Assembly: GCA_018242765.1 (NCBI GenBank)
Contig: JAFEBH010000009.1
Location: 1 to 64,000 of the forward strand
DNA from: Nitrospira sp.
GTDB lineage: Bacteria; Nitrospirota; Nitrospiria; Nitrospirales; Nitrospiraceae
DNA length: 64,000 bases
Direction of reading: 5' to 3'
In this document: positions 18,043 through 27,713 of the stretch, piece after piece
How positions within the stretch are numbered: the first letter of the stretch is position 1
Layout of the letters: each line of letters starts with the position of its first letter
Notes under the pieces: model-generated
Seen by the model: the letters and a program-made list of their open reading frames with translations, nothing else
Databases searched by the model: none
What the model was told of the DNA's origin: nothing
Position numbers and translations under genes: made by a program

Positions 18043-19548
18043 ATGAAACTGCGTCTTGATCTGAAGCTCAGTCAAAAATTAATCATGACGCCCCAGTTGC
18101 AGCAGGCCATTAAACTGTTGCAGCTGTCGCGCCTTGAATTACAGCAGAGCCTGACACAGCACCTCTTAGAGAACCCTCTGCTTGACGAGGTTCAATCTGA
18201 CGTAGAAGAGGCTGAGTCATCGGTCACTGAGGGAAAGGGTGAAGAAATCGATGGCGTGGCCGAGCCGGAACAGAGTGTTCAGGATGAATCACGGGAAGAG
18301 CGAGGGTCGCCGGAAGAGTTTTCCGCCTCAGGCTGGGAAGAGTACTTTGGGAGAGATCGGCGAGGTGGGGATGCCGAATATGCTTCCGCTCAGGATGACC
18401 TGCCGTCCTACGAACAGACTGTGGCCAAGCCCACTTCGCTGGAGGAACATCTGCTCTGGCAGTTATCATTATCGACACTCACCGATCAAGAGAAAACAAT
18501 CGGACGTCTGATTATTGGAAATCTTGAAGACGACGGGTATCTGCGCATTTCGTTGGCTGAAGTTATTGCTGGAACAGGGTTTGAGGAGTCGGAGGCGGAG
18601 TCTGTCCTGAAGGACATTCAAACCTTCGATCCAACAGGAGTTGCTGCCAGGGATCTTCCAGAGTGCCTTCTCTTGCAATTGCGACATTTGGGTCGTAACC
18701 CCTTCGGGTCCCTTGGGGCACCTCCTGGAGCGCTCAAGACCTCAGTGATTGAAGCCATTGTGCTCCATCACTTGAAGGATTTGGAAAAGAGGCAGTATGC
18801 CAAAATTGCTAGGGCTCTGAACGTCACTGTAGAAGATGTCTTTCATGCCACCAAGGTGATCGGAGAGCTTGAGCCGAAACCTGGGCGACCGTTCATCAAT
18901 ACTCAGAACTACGTCATTGTGCCAGACGTATTTGTCGTCAAGAATGATGGCGAGTGGGTTGTACTGCTAAACGATGACGGGTTGCCACGCATGAGAATCA
19001 GCCCGTATTACAAGCAGCTCATTTCGTCGGGGCAGAGTGGTGCGCCTGAAACGAAGGCGTACATGGATGAAAAAATGAGGGCCGCACAGTGGGTAATTCG
19101 AAGCATCGAGCAACGCAATAGAACGATTGTCAAAGTGGTCTCGAGCATCGTTAAGTTTCAGGAGGAGTTTTTTGAACATGGAGTACAGTATCTCAAGCCG
19201 TTAGTCTTGAAACAGGTGGCTGAAGATATTGGGATGCATGAATCTACGATCAGCCGAGTGACGGCCAATAAATACATGTACTGTCCACAAGGCATGTTGG
19301 AGCTGAAGTTCTTCTTCAATGCCGGGCTCCAGCGGGCAGACGAACCGTCCGGCATGCACTCTTCGGTGTCGGTGCGAGATATGATCAAGACCATGGTGGC
19401 TCAAGAGGATGCCAAGCGGCCATTGAAAGATGAGGAGATTGCGGCCAGGCTCTTTAGTCAAGGTGTGCGTATTGCACGGAGGACGGTCGCCAAATATCGG
19501 GCAGAGTTGAATATTGCTTCAGCAAGCCAGCGGAAACAGTTTTTTTGA
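18043..19548 (+). CDS. rpoN: RNA polymerase sigma-54 factor
   Basis: Sigma-54 (501 aa), directing RNA polymerase to -24/-12 promoters that need enhancer-binding ATPases. Region I is visible as the Gln/Leu-rich KLSQKLIMTPQLQQAIKLLQL (part); region II is acidic (about 50-130). The HTH and the RpoN box are at the C-terminus (ARRTVAKYRAELNI). Placement downstream of lptB and upstream of hpf and rapZ is the common arrangement. Confidence 0.96.
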   Translation: MKLRLDLKLSQKLIMTPQLQQAIKLLQLSRLELQQSLTQHLLENPLLDEVQSDVEEAESSVTEGKGEEIDGVAEPEQSVQDESREERGSPEEFSASGWEEYFGRDRRGGDAEYASAQDDLPSYEQTVAKPTSLEEHLLWQLSLSTLTDQEKTIGRLIIGNLEDDGYLRISLAEVIAGTGFEESEAESVLKDIQTFDPTGVAARDLPECLLLQLRHLGRNPFGSLGAPPGALKTSVIEAIVLHHLKDLEKRQYAKIARALNVTVEDVFHATKVIGELEPKPGRPFINTQNYVIVPDVFVVKNDGEWVVLLNDDGLPRMRISPYYKQLISSGQSGAPETKAYMDEKMRAAQWVIRSIEQRNRTIVKVVSSIVKFQEEFFEHGVQYLKPLVLKQVAEDIGMHESTISRVTANKYMYCPQGMLELKFFFNAGLQRADEPSGMHSSVSVRDMIKTMVAQEDAKRPLKDEEIAARLFSQGVRIARRTVAKYRAELNIASASQRKQFF

Positions 19549-19590
19549 TGATGGGGCATTGCATCAGGCTGGAATAAATTGGAGGTAGGG

Positions 19591-19914
19591 ATGACATTAA
19601 AAATCACAAGCCGTCACATGGACATGACGCCAGCGCTGAGAAGTTATGTGGAGACTCGATTTGCTCGGCTGGATCGCTACGGGTTAAAGGTTGGGTCATT
19701 ACAGGTCATATTGGGAGTGGAAAAGCTTCAGCATAAGGCGGAGGTTACCGGTGTTGTGAGTGGCAAGCAAGTGCAAGCGAAGATTACAACACCCGAGATG
19801 TATGCCACCATTGATGCACTGGTTGATCGTATTGATGCACAGTTTCGAAAATTGAAGGAGCGGCTTGTTAGTCATAAGCCCGACAAACCAAAGCGGCGAA
19901 CCGTAGCTCGTTGA
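19591..19914 (+). CDS. hpf: Ribosome hibernation promoting factor (short HPF/RaiA family)
   Basis: Small protein (107 aa) of the sigma-54 modulation/S30EA family, which binds the 30S decoding site and favours 100S dimers in resting cells. MTLKITSRHMDMTPALRSYVE is the family start. ATG 19591 is set by GGAGG at 19581-19585; a TTG at 19579 in frame would put that site inside the gene. The protein lacks the long C-terminal dimerisation domain. A ptsN gene often found next is absent. Confidence 0.93.
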   Translation: MTLKITSRHMDMTPALRSYVETRFARLDRYGLKVGSLQVILGVEKLQHKAEVTGVVSGKQVQAKITTPEMYATIDALVDRIDAQFRKLKERLVSHKPDKPKRRTVAR

Positions 19915-20106
19915 GATGGGGCGTTTGTGAGCGGTGCGGTAGGGAGACTGGATTTTTTACGTGTGGCATATAGTGGAGGGGCCAAGCGCTGTGTATCGAA
20001 GGACTCGGCGGGTGCTGCCTGGCCACAAGTAGCGACGGTCTGAGCTGCTGTCGTTCGTGGATTGCGATCCGGTAATCAGGGGATTCAGCAAGACGAGCGG
20101 AGTCTC

Positions 20107-20973
20107 ATGGCGCGACTTAATCTGGTCATCATCAGTGGATTATCAGGGTCTGGAAAATCCTATGCGTTAAAGGCGTTCGAGGACGCCGGGTATTTCTGTA
20201 TTGATAACCTTCCTCCTGCCCTCCTCCCGACCTTCGTCGATCTTTGCCATCAGCAACATAGTGAGATTGCAAACGTCGCGCTCGGTGTCGATGTACGAGA
20301 GCGAGGGTTTTTTGCAGATTTCGTAGGGATTCTTGAGCGGATCAGAACTCTTGGTCATGCGGTGCAGGTGCTTTTTCTTGAGGCTCGGGAAGAGGTCCTC
20401 ATCCGGCGCTTCTCTGAATCCCGGCGACCCCATCCCCTCTTGCCACATCGACCGGTTGGGGAAGGAATTCGATTTGAGAAGGAGCGGATCGCTGAGGTCC
20501 GACGACAGGCGGATCGGATCATCGACACATCCGATCTCACAGTGCACGAGCTCGGTGACCTGCTTGGAAAGGAGTTTTTACAGGACTCCTCCGATCGGCG
20601 ACTCACTATATCCTTTTTGACTTTCGGGTATAAATTCGGGGTCCCGTACGATATTGATTTGTTGTTCGATGTGCGCTTCCTGAAAAACCCATTCTTTGTA
20701 CCAGATCTCAAGCCGCTGTCTGGTGAGGACGCGCAGGTCCGCAATTTTGTTTTGACGGACTCTGAAGCTATTGTATTCATCGAGCATGTTGACGGACTTC
20801 TGAAGTTTCTCCTGCCACTGTATCAGCGTGAGCGGCGCAGCTATCTCACAATTGCAATCGGATGTACCGGTGGACGCCATCGCTCAGTGGCGATTGCAGG
20901 ACATCTCCGTGCGCGATTTGCTGCGCTGGGTTTCCAAGTGGGTCTCAAGCATAGAGATATCAATAAAGCTTAG
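20107..20973 (+). CDS. rapZ: RNase adapter protein RapZ
   Basis: P-loop protein (288 aa) of the RapZ/YvcJ family; in E. coli it binds small RNAs GlmY/GlmZ and guides RNase E, elsewhere it is a nucleotide-sensing regulator. Walker A GLSGSGKS is at residues 11-18, and the C-terminal domain has the conserved IGCTGGRHRSV. ATG 20107 with GGAG five bases upstream is preferred to the TTG at 20062. No GlmZ-like RNA can be seen nearby, so the exact role is open. Confidence 0.92.
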   Translation: MARLNLVIISGLSGSGKSYALKAFEDAGYFCIDNLPPALLPTFVDLCHQQHSEIANVALGVDVRERGFFADFVGILERIRTLGHAVQVLFLEAREEVLIRRFSESRRPHPLLPHRPVGEGIRFEKERIAEVRRQADRIIDTSDLTVHELGDLLGKEFLQDSSDRRLTISFLTFGYKFGVPYDIDLLFDVRFLKNPFFVPDLKPLSGEDAQVRNFVLTDSEAIVFIEHVDGLLKFLLPLYQRERRSYLTIAIGCTGGRHRSVAIAGHLRARFAALGFQVGLKHRDINKA

Positions 20974-21032
20974 GCTCGTTAGGGTATTAGGCCGATCAGC
21001 TTCCTGCCCGGACGTCACTTCTAGCTGTTTTC

Positions 21033-21060
21033 TTGACAGGTTGAGCATATTGACTATACT
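21033..21060 (+). promoter_or_regulatory. Strong sigma-70-type promoter of the pil operon
   Basis: TTGACA (21033-21038), 16-base spacer, TATACT (21055-21060); eleven of twelve positions match the consensus. It lies 28 bases before the ATG of the MerR-like gene that heads pilMNOPQ and 60 bases behind rapZ. Confidence 0.8.
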
Positions 21061-21088
21061 TGCCTTTGTGGGAAGTAAGGGTAGAGTA

Positions 21089-21331
21089 ATGGGTGTAAAT
21101 ACGAAAGTGATTGAGCGTACGGATAATAAAGGTATAGGAAAAGAAGCTGAGGGAATCAAGGCTATTCAGGTGTGCCAGTTGTTCGATATTTCTAAGGCCA
21201 CTCTGTTCCGGTGGGAACGAGAAGGGGTTATTGCACGTCCAGCACGCGACTGGCGGAATTGGCGACTCTATACACGAAAGAATGTGGATGAAATCGAGAA
21301 AGTCATTTGCGGTAGAAAACGTGCCGTGTAA
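21089..21331 (+). CDS. Small MerR-like helix-turn-helix regulator
   Basis: Eighty-residue protein whose C-terminal two thirds form a MerR-type winged HTH: IQVCQLFDISKATLFRWEREGVI is the helix-turn-helix, RDWRNWRLYTRKNVDEI the wing (parts). There is no effector domain. ATG 21089 is used; the frame is open upstream into rapZ (20828) but a strong promoter lies in that extension. It is 14 bases before pilM, so it is probably cotranscribed and may control the pilus genes or itself. Function is inference. Confidence 0.85.
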   Translation: MGVNTKVIERTDNKGIGKEAEGIKAIQVCQLFDISKATLFRWEREGVIARPARDWRNWRLYTRKNVDEIEKVICGRKRAV

Positions 21332-21345
21332 AGTTCAGGTGACGC

Positions 21346-22452
21346 ATGTTGAGTTCACTGAAAAAACTCGTTGAAACGGACCTTATCTCAATGCTGACCC
21401 CCCGCCGGCAGCTTGTGGGGCTTGATATTGGATCAAGTGCGATCAAGATCGCGCAGCTCAAGGAAAGTAAGGGGCGGTACTCTCTTCAGAAGTTCGGCGT
21501 GAAGCCACTTGAACCGGAAGTGATTGTTGATGGAACAGTGATGGATGAGGGACGTGTCGTCTCAGCCATTCAAGAACTCTTTGAGGAGGCCAGCGTCAAG
21601 AATAAATATGTTGCCATCTCTATTTCAGGTCATGCTGTCATTGTAAAAAAGATCAGTCTCCCGCCAATGCCTGACGAAGAGCTTGAAGGCCAAGTAAAAT
21701 TGGCGGCTGAGCAATATATTCCATTTGATATCAACGAGGTTAACATCGATTTTCATGTATTGCCTCCAGACCCATCGAGCGATGACCAGGGAGATATGGC
21801 GGTGATCCTTGTCGCGGCCAAAAAGGACAAAATCAGTGAGTTGACTGAGCTTGTCAAGACAGCTGGGCTTATCCCGATGGTCATGGATGTCGATGCGTTT
21901 GCGATCGAAAACATGCATGGAATCAACTATCCTCTGGCACAGGAAGAAACGACCGCTTTGGTCAATCTAGGTGCAAGTGTGATGAATGTGAATATTACAC
22001 GTGCGGGGTTTTCTCTATTTACCAGAGATATTCCGCTGGGTGGGAATAGGTATACCGAAGCGATCCAACGGGAGATGGGGTTGTCGTTCGAAGAAGCGGA
22101 GGAAAGTAAGAAGAGAGATGGAGGTGGTGAAGCTGGCGGGATGTCCGTCGGTAGCGTGCTGGACAGTGTGAATGCGGAAGTGGCTTCCGAGATTGCCCGA
22201 ACCGTGGATTACTTTAAAACTTCTGGTCCCAATGCCGACCTGAATCGGGTCCTGGTGTGCGGCGGTGTCGCAAACGCGAAAGGGCTGATTCAGCAGCTGA
22301 GCGATCGGATGCAAGTGCCTGTAGAAATGGCTGATCCCTTCGCCGAGATTGACACTGCTGGGTGTGAAATAGATCCCGGCCTTCTTGCGGAGCTTGCGCC
22401 ATCCGCGGCCGTCAGTGTCGGATTAGCCTTACGCGCGGTGGGTGACCGATGA
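21346..22452 (+). CDS. pilM: Type IV pilus assembly protein PilM
   Basis: Actin-like cytoplasmic ATPase of the pilus alignment complex (368 aa). The nucleotide-binding fold shows LVGLDIGSSAIKIAQLK near residues 22-38 and a C-terminal VCGGVANAKGL. It binds the N-terminus of PilN. The gene overlaps pilN by four bases, in the fixed order pilMNOPQ. Confidence 0.95.
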   Translation: MLSSLKKLVETDLISMLTPRRQLVGLDIGSSAIKIAQLKESKGRYSLQKFGVKPLEPEVIVDGTVMDEGRVVSAIQELFEEASVKNKYVAISISGHAVIVKKISLPPMPDEELEGQVKLAAEQYIPFDINEVNIDFHVLPPDPSSDDQGDMAVILVAAKKDKISELTELVKTAGLIPMVMDVDAFAIENMHGINYPLAQEETTALVNLGASVMNVNITRAGFSLFTRDIPLGGNRYTEAIQREMGLSFEEAEESKKRDGGGEAGGMSVGSVLDSVNAEVASEIARTVDYFKTSGPNADLNRVLVCGGVANAKGLIQQLSDRMQVPVEMADPFAEIDTAGCEIDPGLLAELAPSAAVSVGLALRAVGDR

Positions 22453-23003
22453 TACGGATTAACCTGCTTCCTGGCGGACCGAAAGGGCGCCAGGCAAAGC
22501 CCCAGTACGATGTTCGGGCCCAAGTACTGCTTGGCGTGGGGATGGTCGTGGTGACGTTGGCCGGTTGTTGGTGGTATTCCACCGCGCTGGATAGTGAGCT
22601 GGAGGCGAGGCAAGAGGAGAAACAGACAAAGGAAAAGCAAGTTGCTCAATTGAAGGAGCAGGTTAAACAAGTTCAGGATTTTGAACAGAAGAAGAAACTG
22701 CTTGAGGACAAGAATCGGATCATTGACCAACTTGAGCAGTCAAGAATGGGGCCGGTCAAGGTGCTCGACCATGTCAGCCAAAGCCTAGAGCCGCTCAAGG
22801 TATGGCTGACCAAGCTGGGGGTCACGTCAGAAACGGTCGAGTTGGAAGGGAAGGCGTTAACCAACGACGACGTCGTGGAATTCGTGAACAACTTGCGTCG
22901 AACGGATTATTTTACCAGTATCAACCTACAGGAAAGTAAGGCTGCTGTGGAGAATAAGATCAACGTTTATCAATTTCGGTTGGTGTTTCGCTTAAAGGGG
23001 TAA
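22449..23003 (+). CDS. pilN: Type IV pilus assembly protein PilN
   Basis: Inner-membrane alignment protein (184 aa). The N-terminus IRINLLPGG is the conserved PilM-binding motif; one transmembrane helix follows at about residues 25-45, then a coiled coil rich in Glu, Lys and Gln (about 50-90) and a small ferredoxin-like domain with FVNNLRRTDYFTSINL. Overlaps pilM (ATGA) and is two bases from pilO. Confidence 0.93.
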   Translation: MIRINLLPGGPKGRQAKPQYDVRAQVLLGVGMVVVTLAGCWWYSTALDSELEARQEEKQTKEKQVAQLKEQVKQVQDFEQKKKLLEDKNRIIDQLEQSRMGPVKVLDHVSQSLEPLKVWLTKLGVTSETVELEGKALTNDDVVEFVNNLRRTDYFTSINLQESKAAVENKINVYQFRLVFRLKG

Positions 23004-23005
23004 GT

Positions 23006-23650
23006 ATGGAATTGCCTCGACTTAACCTTGACGCGCTCCGCAGTGTTCCTACTTCCCAAAAGATGGCTCTCTTGCTGCTCGTGATCGGCGGCATGATTGC
23101 CGGGTTTTATTTCTATATTGTGCAGCCGAAATCGGAGAGTATTGCGGCGCTCGAGTCGGAGAACACCAGGTTGGAGGGTGAGATTCAGACCTTGACGATC
23201 AAGGTGAAGCATCTTGATGAGCTTGTCGCAGCAAATAAGCAGTTAGAAATCGAATTAGCCAAGAAGAAAGAGCGTCTTCCCCCTGAAGAAGAAGCCATTA
23301 TGTTGCTCAAGCAGGTTTCTGATCTTGGGGTACGACTAGGTCTGGACATCAAGCTATGGCGTCCTGGGGCGCAGGCCGAAGATCCGTCGAAGCTGTTTGT
23401 CAAAATGCCTGTCAGTGTGGAAGTCGCGGGCGTATATCACATCGCCGGGCTATTCTTTGATCGCATTAATCGACTACCCCGGATTATCACGGTGTCGGGG
23501 CTCAAGATGGGTTCTCCCAAAATGGAACAGGGACGAATCGTTTCTCAAACAACATTCGACCTCATTGCCTACGCCGCTCCACAGGAAAAACCAGTTTCTG
23601 GAACAGCGCAGTCGGTGCAGGCATCAAAAGTGGTACGCGCTGGTAAATAG
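23006..23650 (+). CDS. pilO: Type IV pilus assembly protein PilO
   Basis: Inner-membrane partner of PilN (214 aa). One transmembrane helix at about residues 22-40, a coiled coil (about 45-95) and a periplasmic domain with the family pattern LPPEEEAIMLLKQVSDLG and VYHIAGLFFDRINRLPRIITV (part). Order and size fit PilO. Confidence 0.92.
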   Translation: MELPRLNLDALRSVPTSQKMALLLLVIGGMIAGFYFYIVQPKSESIAALESENTRLEGEIQTLTIKVKHLDELVAANKQLEIELAKKKERLPPEEEAIMLLKQVSDLGVRLGLDIKLWRPGAQAEDPSKLFVKMPVSVEVAGVYHIAGLFFDRINRLPRIITVSGLKMGSPKMEQGRIVSQTTFDLIAYAAPQEKPVSGTAQSVQASKVVRAGK

Positions 23651-23664
23651 GGGATGCCGAACTG

Positions 23665-24297
23665 ATGTATGGTTTAGAGTTTGAGCAAGGTCAGCGGGAA
23701 ATACGGCGGTATGTGCAAGTCGCCGGCGTCTGTGCGGTTTGTTGGTGGAGTGTGATTCTGGGGAGTGGGTATGTCCAAGCCGAATCCTCTCCCATTCCTG
23801 GGCATATCGCGCCAATGAGACACGACTCCATTAAGGCACCTTCCGCGTCAGAGGTTCCACCTCAGACTCCTGCCGCAGTGGAAACGCCATTCTCGACTGG
23901 GAATGGTCAGGTCCCATCCCAATTGCCAGTAGGTGAGGGAATGACCGGGGCGGGGTATGACCCTTCTGGTCGTCGTGATCCGTTTGCCCCCGTTATCCAG
24001 GAGCTTCAGGTAGGGAAAGCGGATAGCACACTTCCCCCGTTACAACGGGTAACGCTGACAGAGCTGAACCTGATTGCCATTGTATGGGGGGCCTACGGAT
24101 ACACGGCAATGGTGCAGACACCTGAAGGACATGGGTATACCGTTCGAAGGGGGACGCGGATCGGTCAGAACAATGGAGTGGTCAGCGCGGTGACCGAACG
24201 CGGCATCATCGTTCAGGAGCGATTTACGGATGTGTATGGCAAAAAGCAGGAACGGGAGCATGTGAAGCTCCTACATCCCAAAGAGGGCTCAGAATGA
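23665..24297 (+). CDS. pilP: Pilus assembly protein PilP
   Basis: Periplasmic connector between PilNO and the secretin (210 aa). An N-terminal hydrophobic segment at about residues 19-38 (export signal) is preceded by an unusually long charged stretch; no lipobox is visible, unlike many PilP lipoproteins. After a Pro-rich linker the PilP core has YDPSGRRDPFAPV and TLTELNLIAIVWG and the GYTVRRGTRIGQNNGVV beta sandwich. Overlaps pilQ by four bases. Confidence 0.9.
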   Translation: MYGLEFEQGQREIRRYVQVAGVCAVCWWSVILGSGYVQAESSPIPGHIAPMRHDSIKAPSASEVPPQTPAAVETPFSTGNGQVPSQLPVGEGMTGAGYDPSGRRDPFAPVIQELQVGKADSTLPPLQRVTLTELNLIAIVWGAYGYTAMVQTPEGHGYTVRRGTRIGQNNGVVSAVTERGIIVQERFTDVYGKKQEREHVKLLHPKEGSE

Positions 24298-26273
24298 AAC
24301 CATTATTCTCCGGCATCAATAGTATCTTTACGGCGAGAGGTTTTCTTGCACCCTGTGGGCTGGCTTTTGCTGGTTGGATCGCGGCCTGGGAAATACCTGC
24401 TCTTGCGGACGAGATTCATGGGAGCAAGTCAAATGATGTGACGTCAGCTGAACGCTCTTCCCTGCGCTATCTCGCACAGACGCTGACTTCGATCGAGGTT
24501 CACCCAGAGTCGGACCACGTGACGGTTGTCATTGCTGGGGATGGACAATTATTCCCGGAGCCCAACTTTTTGGATGAATCAAGGCTTGTTATTGATCTCC
24601 CGGCTGTGTCGTCTACGCTTCGGCGCTCTGTGGTGCAAGCCGACCATTATCTGCTCAAAAAGATCCGAGTGGGCCATCATGCCGACAAGGTTCGATTGGT
24701 ATTTGATGTGCCTGAACGGCCGAGCTATTCTCTGATACGTGATGAGAATAAGGTGGTCATTACCTTGAAGCCGAGCGAGCGGCGAGCTCGGCATATGGTT
24801 GTTAGCCAACTCGAGAGGAAGGGACCGTCAGGTGTCTTTCTGAAAAGCCGCACGGGTTCATTTGAGTCAGCAGATCGTGTGGTGAAGCGGACAGTCCATA
24901 GTGTAACTCCAATTCAGACTCAATTCAAAATACAACGAGTGCAGATGGGAGGAGAGGCCGTATCTGCCGAAAAAGATGAGCGGCCTGATGATCTCGTGGT
25001 TGGGCAAACGCGGTATGTGGGGCGTCGCATTTCTCTCGATTTTCAACAAGCGGATATCACGAATATTCTCCGATTGATTGCAGAGGTCAGCGGTTTCAAT
25101 ATCGTGGTTGGTGAAGGGGTTAAGTCAAAAGTCACCATGAAGCTGGTGAGTGTGCCCTGGGATCAGGCCCTGGAAATGCTGTTAAAGATGAATGGACTTG
25201 GTATGATCCGGCAGGGGAGCATTGTGTGGGTTGATTCATTGGCGAACATTGCCAGGCAGCAAGATGAAGAGGCACGGGCTAAAGACTCGAAGACTAAGGC
25301 GGAGGAATTAGTTGACCGGGTCTTTTATGTCAGGAATCTCCAGGCACAAGAGTTGATGACCTCATTGCGACAGAACTTGAGCCCACGTGGCATCATGCAG
25401 TTTAATGCAGGAAGTAACGCGTTGATCGTGCGAGATACGGAAACAAAACTTGGAGTCATTCGACAGCTTGTCGAAGGGCTTGATCTGGAAGTGCCGCAAG
25501 TTCAGATCGAAGCGCGCATTGTTCAGGCTGATACGGTCTATGCCCGTGGGCTGGGGATTCAGTGGGGGTTCCAGGCTGGGAATCGCACACCCACGGATTT
25601 CTTCTCACTCTCGAATCTGGGTGGCCCGTTTGGACAGATCGCCGGAACAGGCAGCAGCACGATTGATCGAACCTTCTTGGTCAATTTACCGGCTCAAGTC
25701 GGTGGGCTACCGGCTGTGCCGTCGATTGGATGGACCTTTGGAAAACTTGGCGGAGACTTTGCCTTAGACATGCGGCTATCGGCGGGGGAACTATTGGGGC
25801 TGAGCAAGGTAATCGCGGCTCCCAAGATCACCACGCTGGATAAGCGAGAAGCCAAAATCTCCCAGGGCGAATCGATTCCCTTCCAGACCACGTCATTACA
25901 GGGAACTCAAACGACGTTTGTTGATGCCAACTTGGAGCTGAATGTCACTCCTCAAATCACTTCACGAGATCCGAAGGAAGAATCGAAGCGGATTCTTATG
26001 CGGGTACGGGCGACTCGCAATGCTGTCGGCGCACGAAGTAATCCGGCCGGCCCGAGCATCGACCGACGAGAAGCGACGACGCAGGTGATTGTCAGAGATG
26101 GGGAAACCATGGTGATCGGTGGCGTCTTCGTCGATACACAGGGGAACAACGTGCAGGGGGTTCCCTATCTTTCCCGTATGCCGGTGTTAGGCTGGTTGTT
26201 CAAGAACAAGTCCGAGACGGTGTCCAAGCAAGAGCTGCTCATCTTTCTGACGCCGAGCATTATCAAGACCTAA
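24294..26273 (+). CDS. pilQ: Type IV pilus secretin PilQ
   Basis: Outer-membrane secretin (659 aa) through which the pilus emerges. After a signal peptide an AMIN domain binds peptidoglycan (about residues 60-160), then the STN/N0 domain (ISLDFQQADITNILRLIAEV, about 243-310), an N1 domain (VDRVFYVRNLQAQELMTSL, about 340-410) and the secretin barrel (about 440-655) ending GWLFKNKSETVSKQELLIFLTP (part). Only one AMIN domain is evident. Last gene of the operon. Confidence 0.96.
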   Translation: MKPLFSGINSIFTARGFLAPCGLAFAGWIAAWEIPALADEIHGSKSNDVTSAERSSLRYLAQTLTSIEVHPESDHVTVVIAGDGQLFPEPNFLDESRLVIDLPAVSSTLRRSVVQADHYLLKKIRVGHHADKVRLVFDVPERPSYSLIRDENKVVITLKPSERRARHMVVSQLERKGPSGVFLKSRTGSFESADRVVKRTVHSVTPIQTQFKIQRVQMGGEAVSAEKDERPDDLVVGQTRYVGRRISLDFQQADITNILRLIAEVSGFNIVVGEGVKSKVTMKLVSVPWDQALEMLLKMNGLGMIRQGSIVWVDSLANIARQQDEEARAKDSKTKAEELVDRVFYVRNLQAQELMTSLRQNLSPRGIMQFNAGSNALIVRDTETKLGVIRQLVEGLDLEVPQVQIEARIVQADTVYARGLGIQWGFQAGNRTPTDFFSLSNLGGPFGQIAGTGSSTIDRTFLVNLPAQVGGLPAVPSIGWTFGKLGGDFALDMRLSAGELLGLSKVIAAPKITTLDKREAKISQGESIPFQTTSLQGTQTTFVDANLELNVTPQITSRDPKEESKRILMRVRATRNAVGARSNPAGPSIDRREATTQVIVRDGETMVIGGVFVDTQGNNVQGVPYLSRMPVLGWLFKNKSETVSKQELLIFLTPSIIKT

Positions 26274-26296
26274 TGGTGGTCACAGTTCCCTGGTTG

Positions 26297-26338
26297 GCGA
26301 AGGCCTGTCGATGCGTTGCTGCATCGGCAGGCCTTCGC
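26297..26338 (+). terminator. Long hairpin behind pilQ
   Basis: Eighteen-base arms (26297-26314 and 26321-26338) pair with a single G-U and a six-base loop. There is no clear T run (CGTTTGG follows), so it may be a terminator helped by Rho or an mRNA 3'-end stabiliser. A second small palindrome, CATTCCG-GA-CGGAATG, lies at 26380-26395 before aroB. Confidence 0.65.
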
Positions 26339-26500
26339 GTTTGGAGCAACAGGATTACGGTGTTCTACCAAAGGGTGAGCATTCCGGACGGAATGTGCCT
26401 GTCTTTTTAGTTCGCCGATGCTGTGGTACCATGCCGCCCAGAGCTTTGAGCCGAGCGTCTCGATCACGTTCTTCAGCATTGAGGGCAGTGAGGTTACCCT

Positions 26501-27619
26501 ATGAATTCTGTGCCAACGGTTACGGTGTCTCTAGCTGATCGGAGCTACGAGATTGCCATCCAAGCCGGGCTTTTGGAGAAACTCGGGAGAGAAATGAAGC
26601 GCTACGGGCTGAAGGGAAAGGTCGGGATTGTCACGGACCGACATGTTGCGCAGCGCTATCTGAAGAAGATCGTCGAGGCGGCCAAACAGTCTGGACTTGA
26701 GCCGGTCTCGATCATTCTTGCTCCTGGAGAACGGTCCAAGACGTTACAAACGGTCGAGCACATTCTGAATGCGTTGGCTCGACATCGGTTCGAACGGTCG
26801 TCGCACCTCTTGGCCTTGGGAGGTGGAGTGGTCGGAGATCTGGCCGGATTTGCAGCCTCCATCTACCAGCGAGGAATTCCATATATTCAAGTGCCGACGA
26901 CGCTTGTGGCGCAAGTGGATTCGAGCGTTGGAGGAAAGACCGGTGTCGACCATCGACTGGGGAAGAACCTGATAGGGTCATTCTATCAGCCGAGAGCCGT
27001 ATGGATTGATCCTCTGACCTTGCATACGTTACCCACACGGGAGTGGGTTGCCGGGCTGGCCGAAGTGATCAAGTATGGGATCATTGCGGATGAATCGTTT
27101 TTTTCGTATCTGAAACGGAAGATGCCCGCTTTGAAAAAACAGAGTCCTCATGTTGTGACCAGTGTGGTGAAACGGTCCTGCGAGATCAAAGCCGAGGTGG
27201 TGGCGACGGATGAGCGGGAGTCCGATCGGAGGAGAATTCTCAACTATGGCCATACAATCGGGCATGCGCTTGAAGCGTTGGGTGGGTACAAATCGCTGGT
27301 GCATGGAGAAGCCGTTGGGATTGGATTGGTGCAAGAGGCGGATCTCGCCTGCTTCCAAGGTTTATGCGCCCACGAGGTTGTCAAAGCCATTCGGCGGATG
27401 GTGACTGAAGCAGGGTTACGTGACCGTATGCCACCTGCGTCCCCGACGAAAATCTGGAAGGCCATGCTTCACGACAAAAAGGTGTCGGCTGGACAGGTGA
27501 TTGGAGTGTGGCCGACACGTATCGGAGAGGTTCGGATGGCTCCGCTAGGCAAAGCGGTGTTCGATCGATGGTATGCCGAGTCACATGTAGTCTCGGCCAA
27601 CGTCTCTGCGTTGTCGTGA
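26501..27619 (+). CDS. aroB: 3-dehydroquinate synthase
   Basis: Second step of the shikimate pathway: DAHP to 3-dehydroquinate, NAD- and metal-dependent (372 aa). The NAD-binding GGGVVGDLAGFAAS is near residues 107-120, the lysine-rich VDSSVGGKTGVDH follows, and the metal-site segments ILNYGHTIGHALE and LVHGEAVGIG are intact. ATG 26501. It stands alone between pilQ and nadE with a 227-base leader. Confidence 0.96.
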   Translation: MNSVPTVTVSLADRSYEIAIQAGLLEKLGREMKRYGLKGKVGIVTDRHVAQRYLKKIVEAAKQSGLEPVSIILAPGERSKTLQTVEHILNALARHRFERSSHLLALGGGVVGDLAGFAASIYQRGIPYIQVPTTLVAQVDSSVGGKTGVDHRLGKNLIGSFYQPRAVWIDPLTLHTLPTREWVAGLAEVIKYGIIADESFFSYLKRKMPALKKQSPHVVTSVVKRSCEIKAEVVATDERESDRRRILNYGHTIGHALEALGGYKSLVHGEAVGIGLVQEADLACFQGLCAHEVVKAIRRMVTEAGLRDRMPPASPTKIWKAMLHDKKVSAGQVIGVWPTRIGEVRMAPLGKAVFDRWYAESHVVSANVSALS

Positions 27620-27713
27620 TGGCTGATCAAGCGGTATCCTGGCCCTGGCAGGATCTCTTCTTTTATCCGTCAGCGAGATTCTACCGTACCATTGTCCGTT
27701 GACTTGGAGTGGA

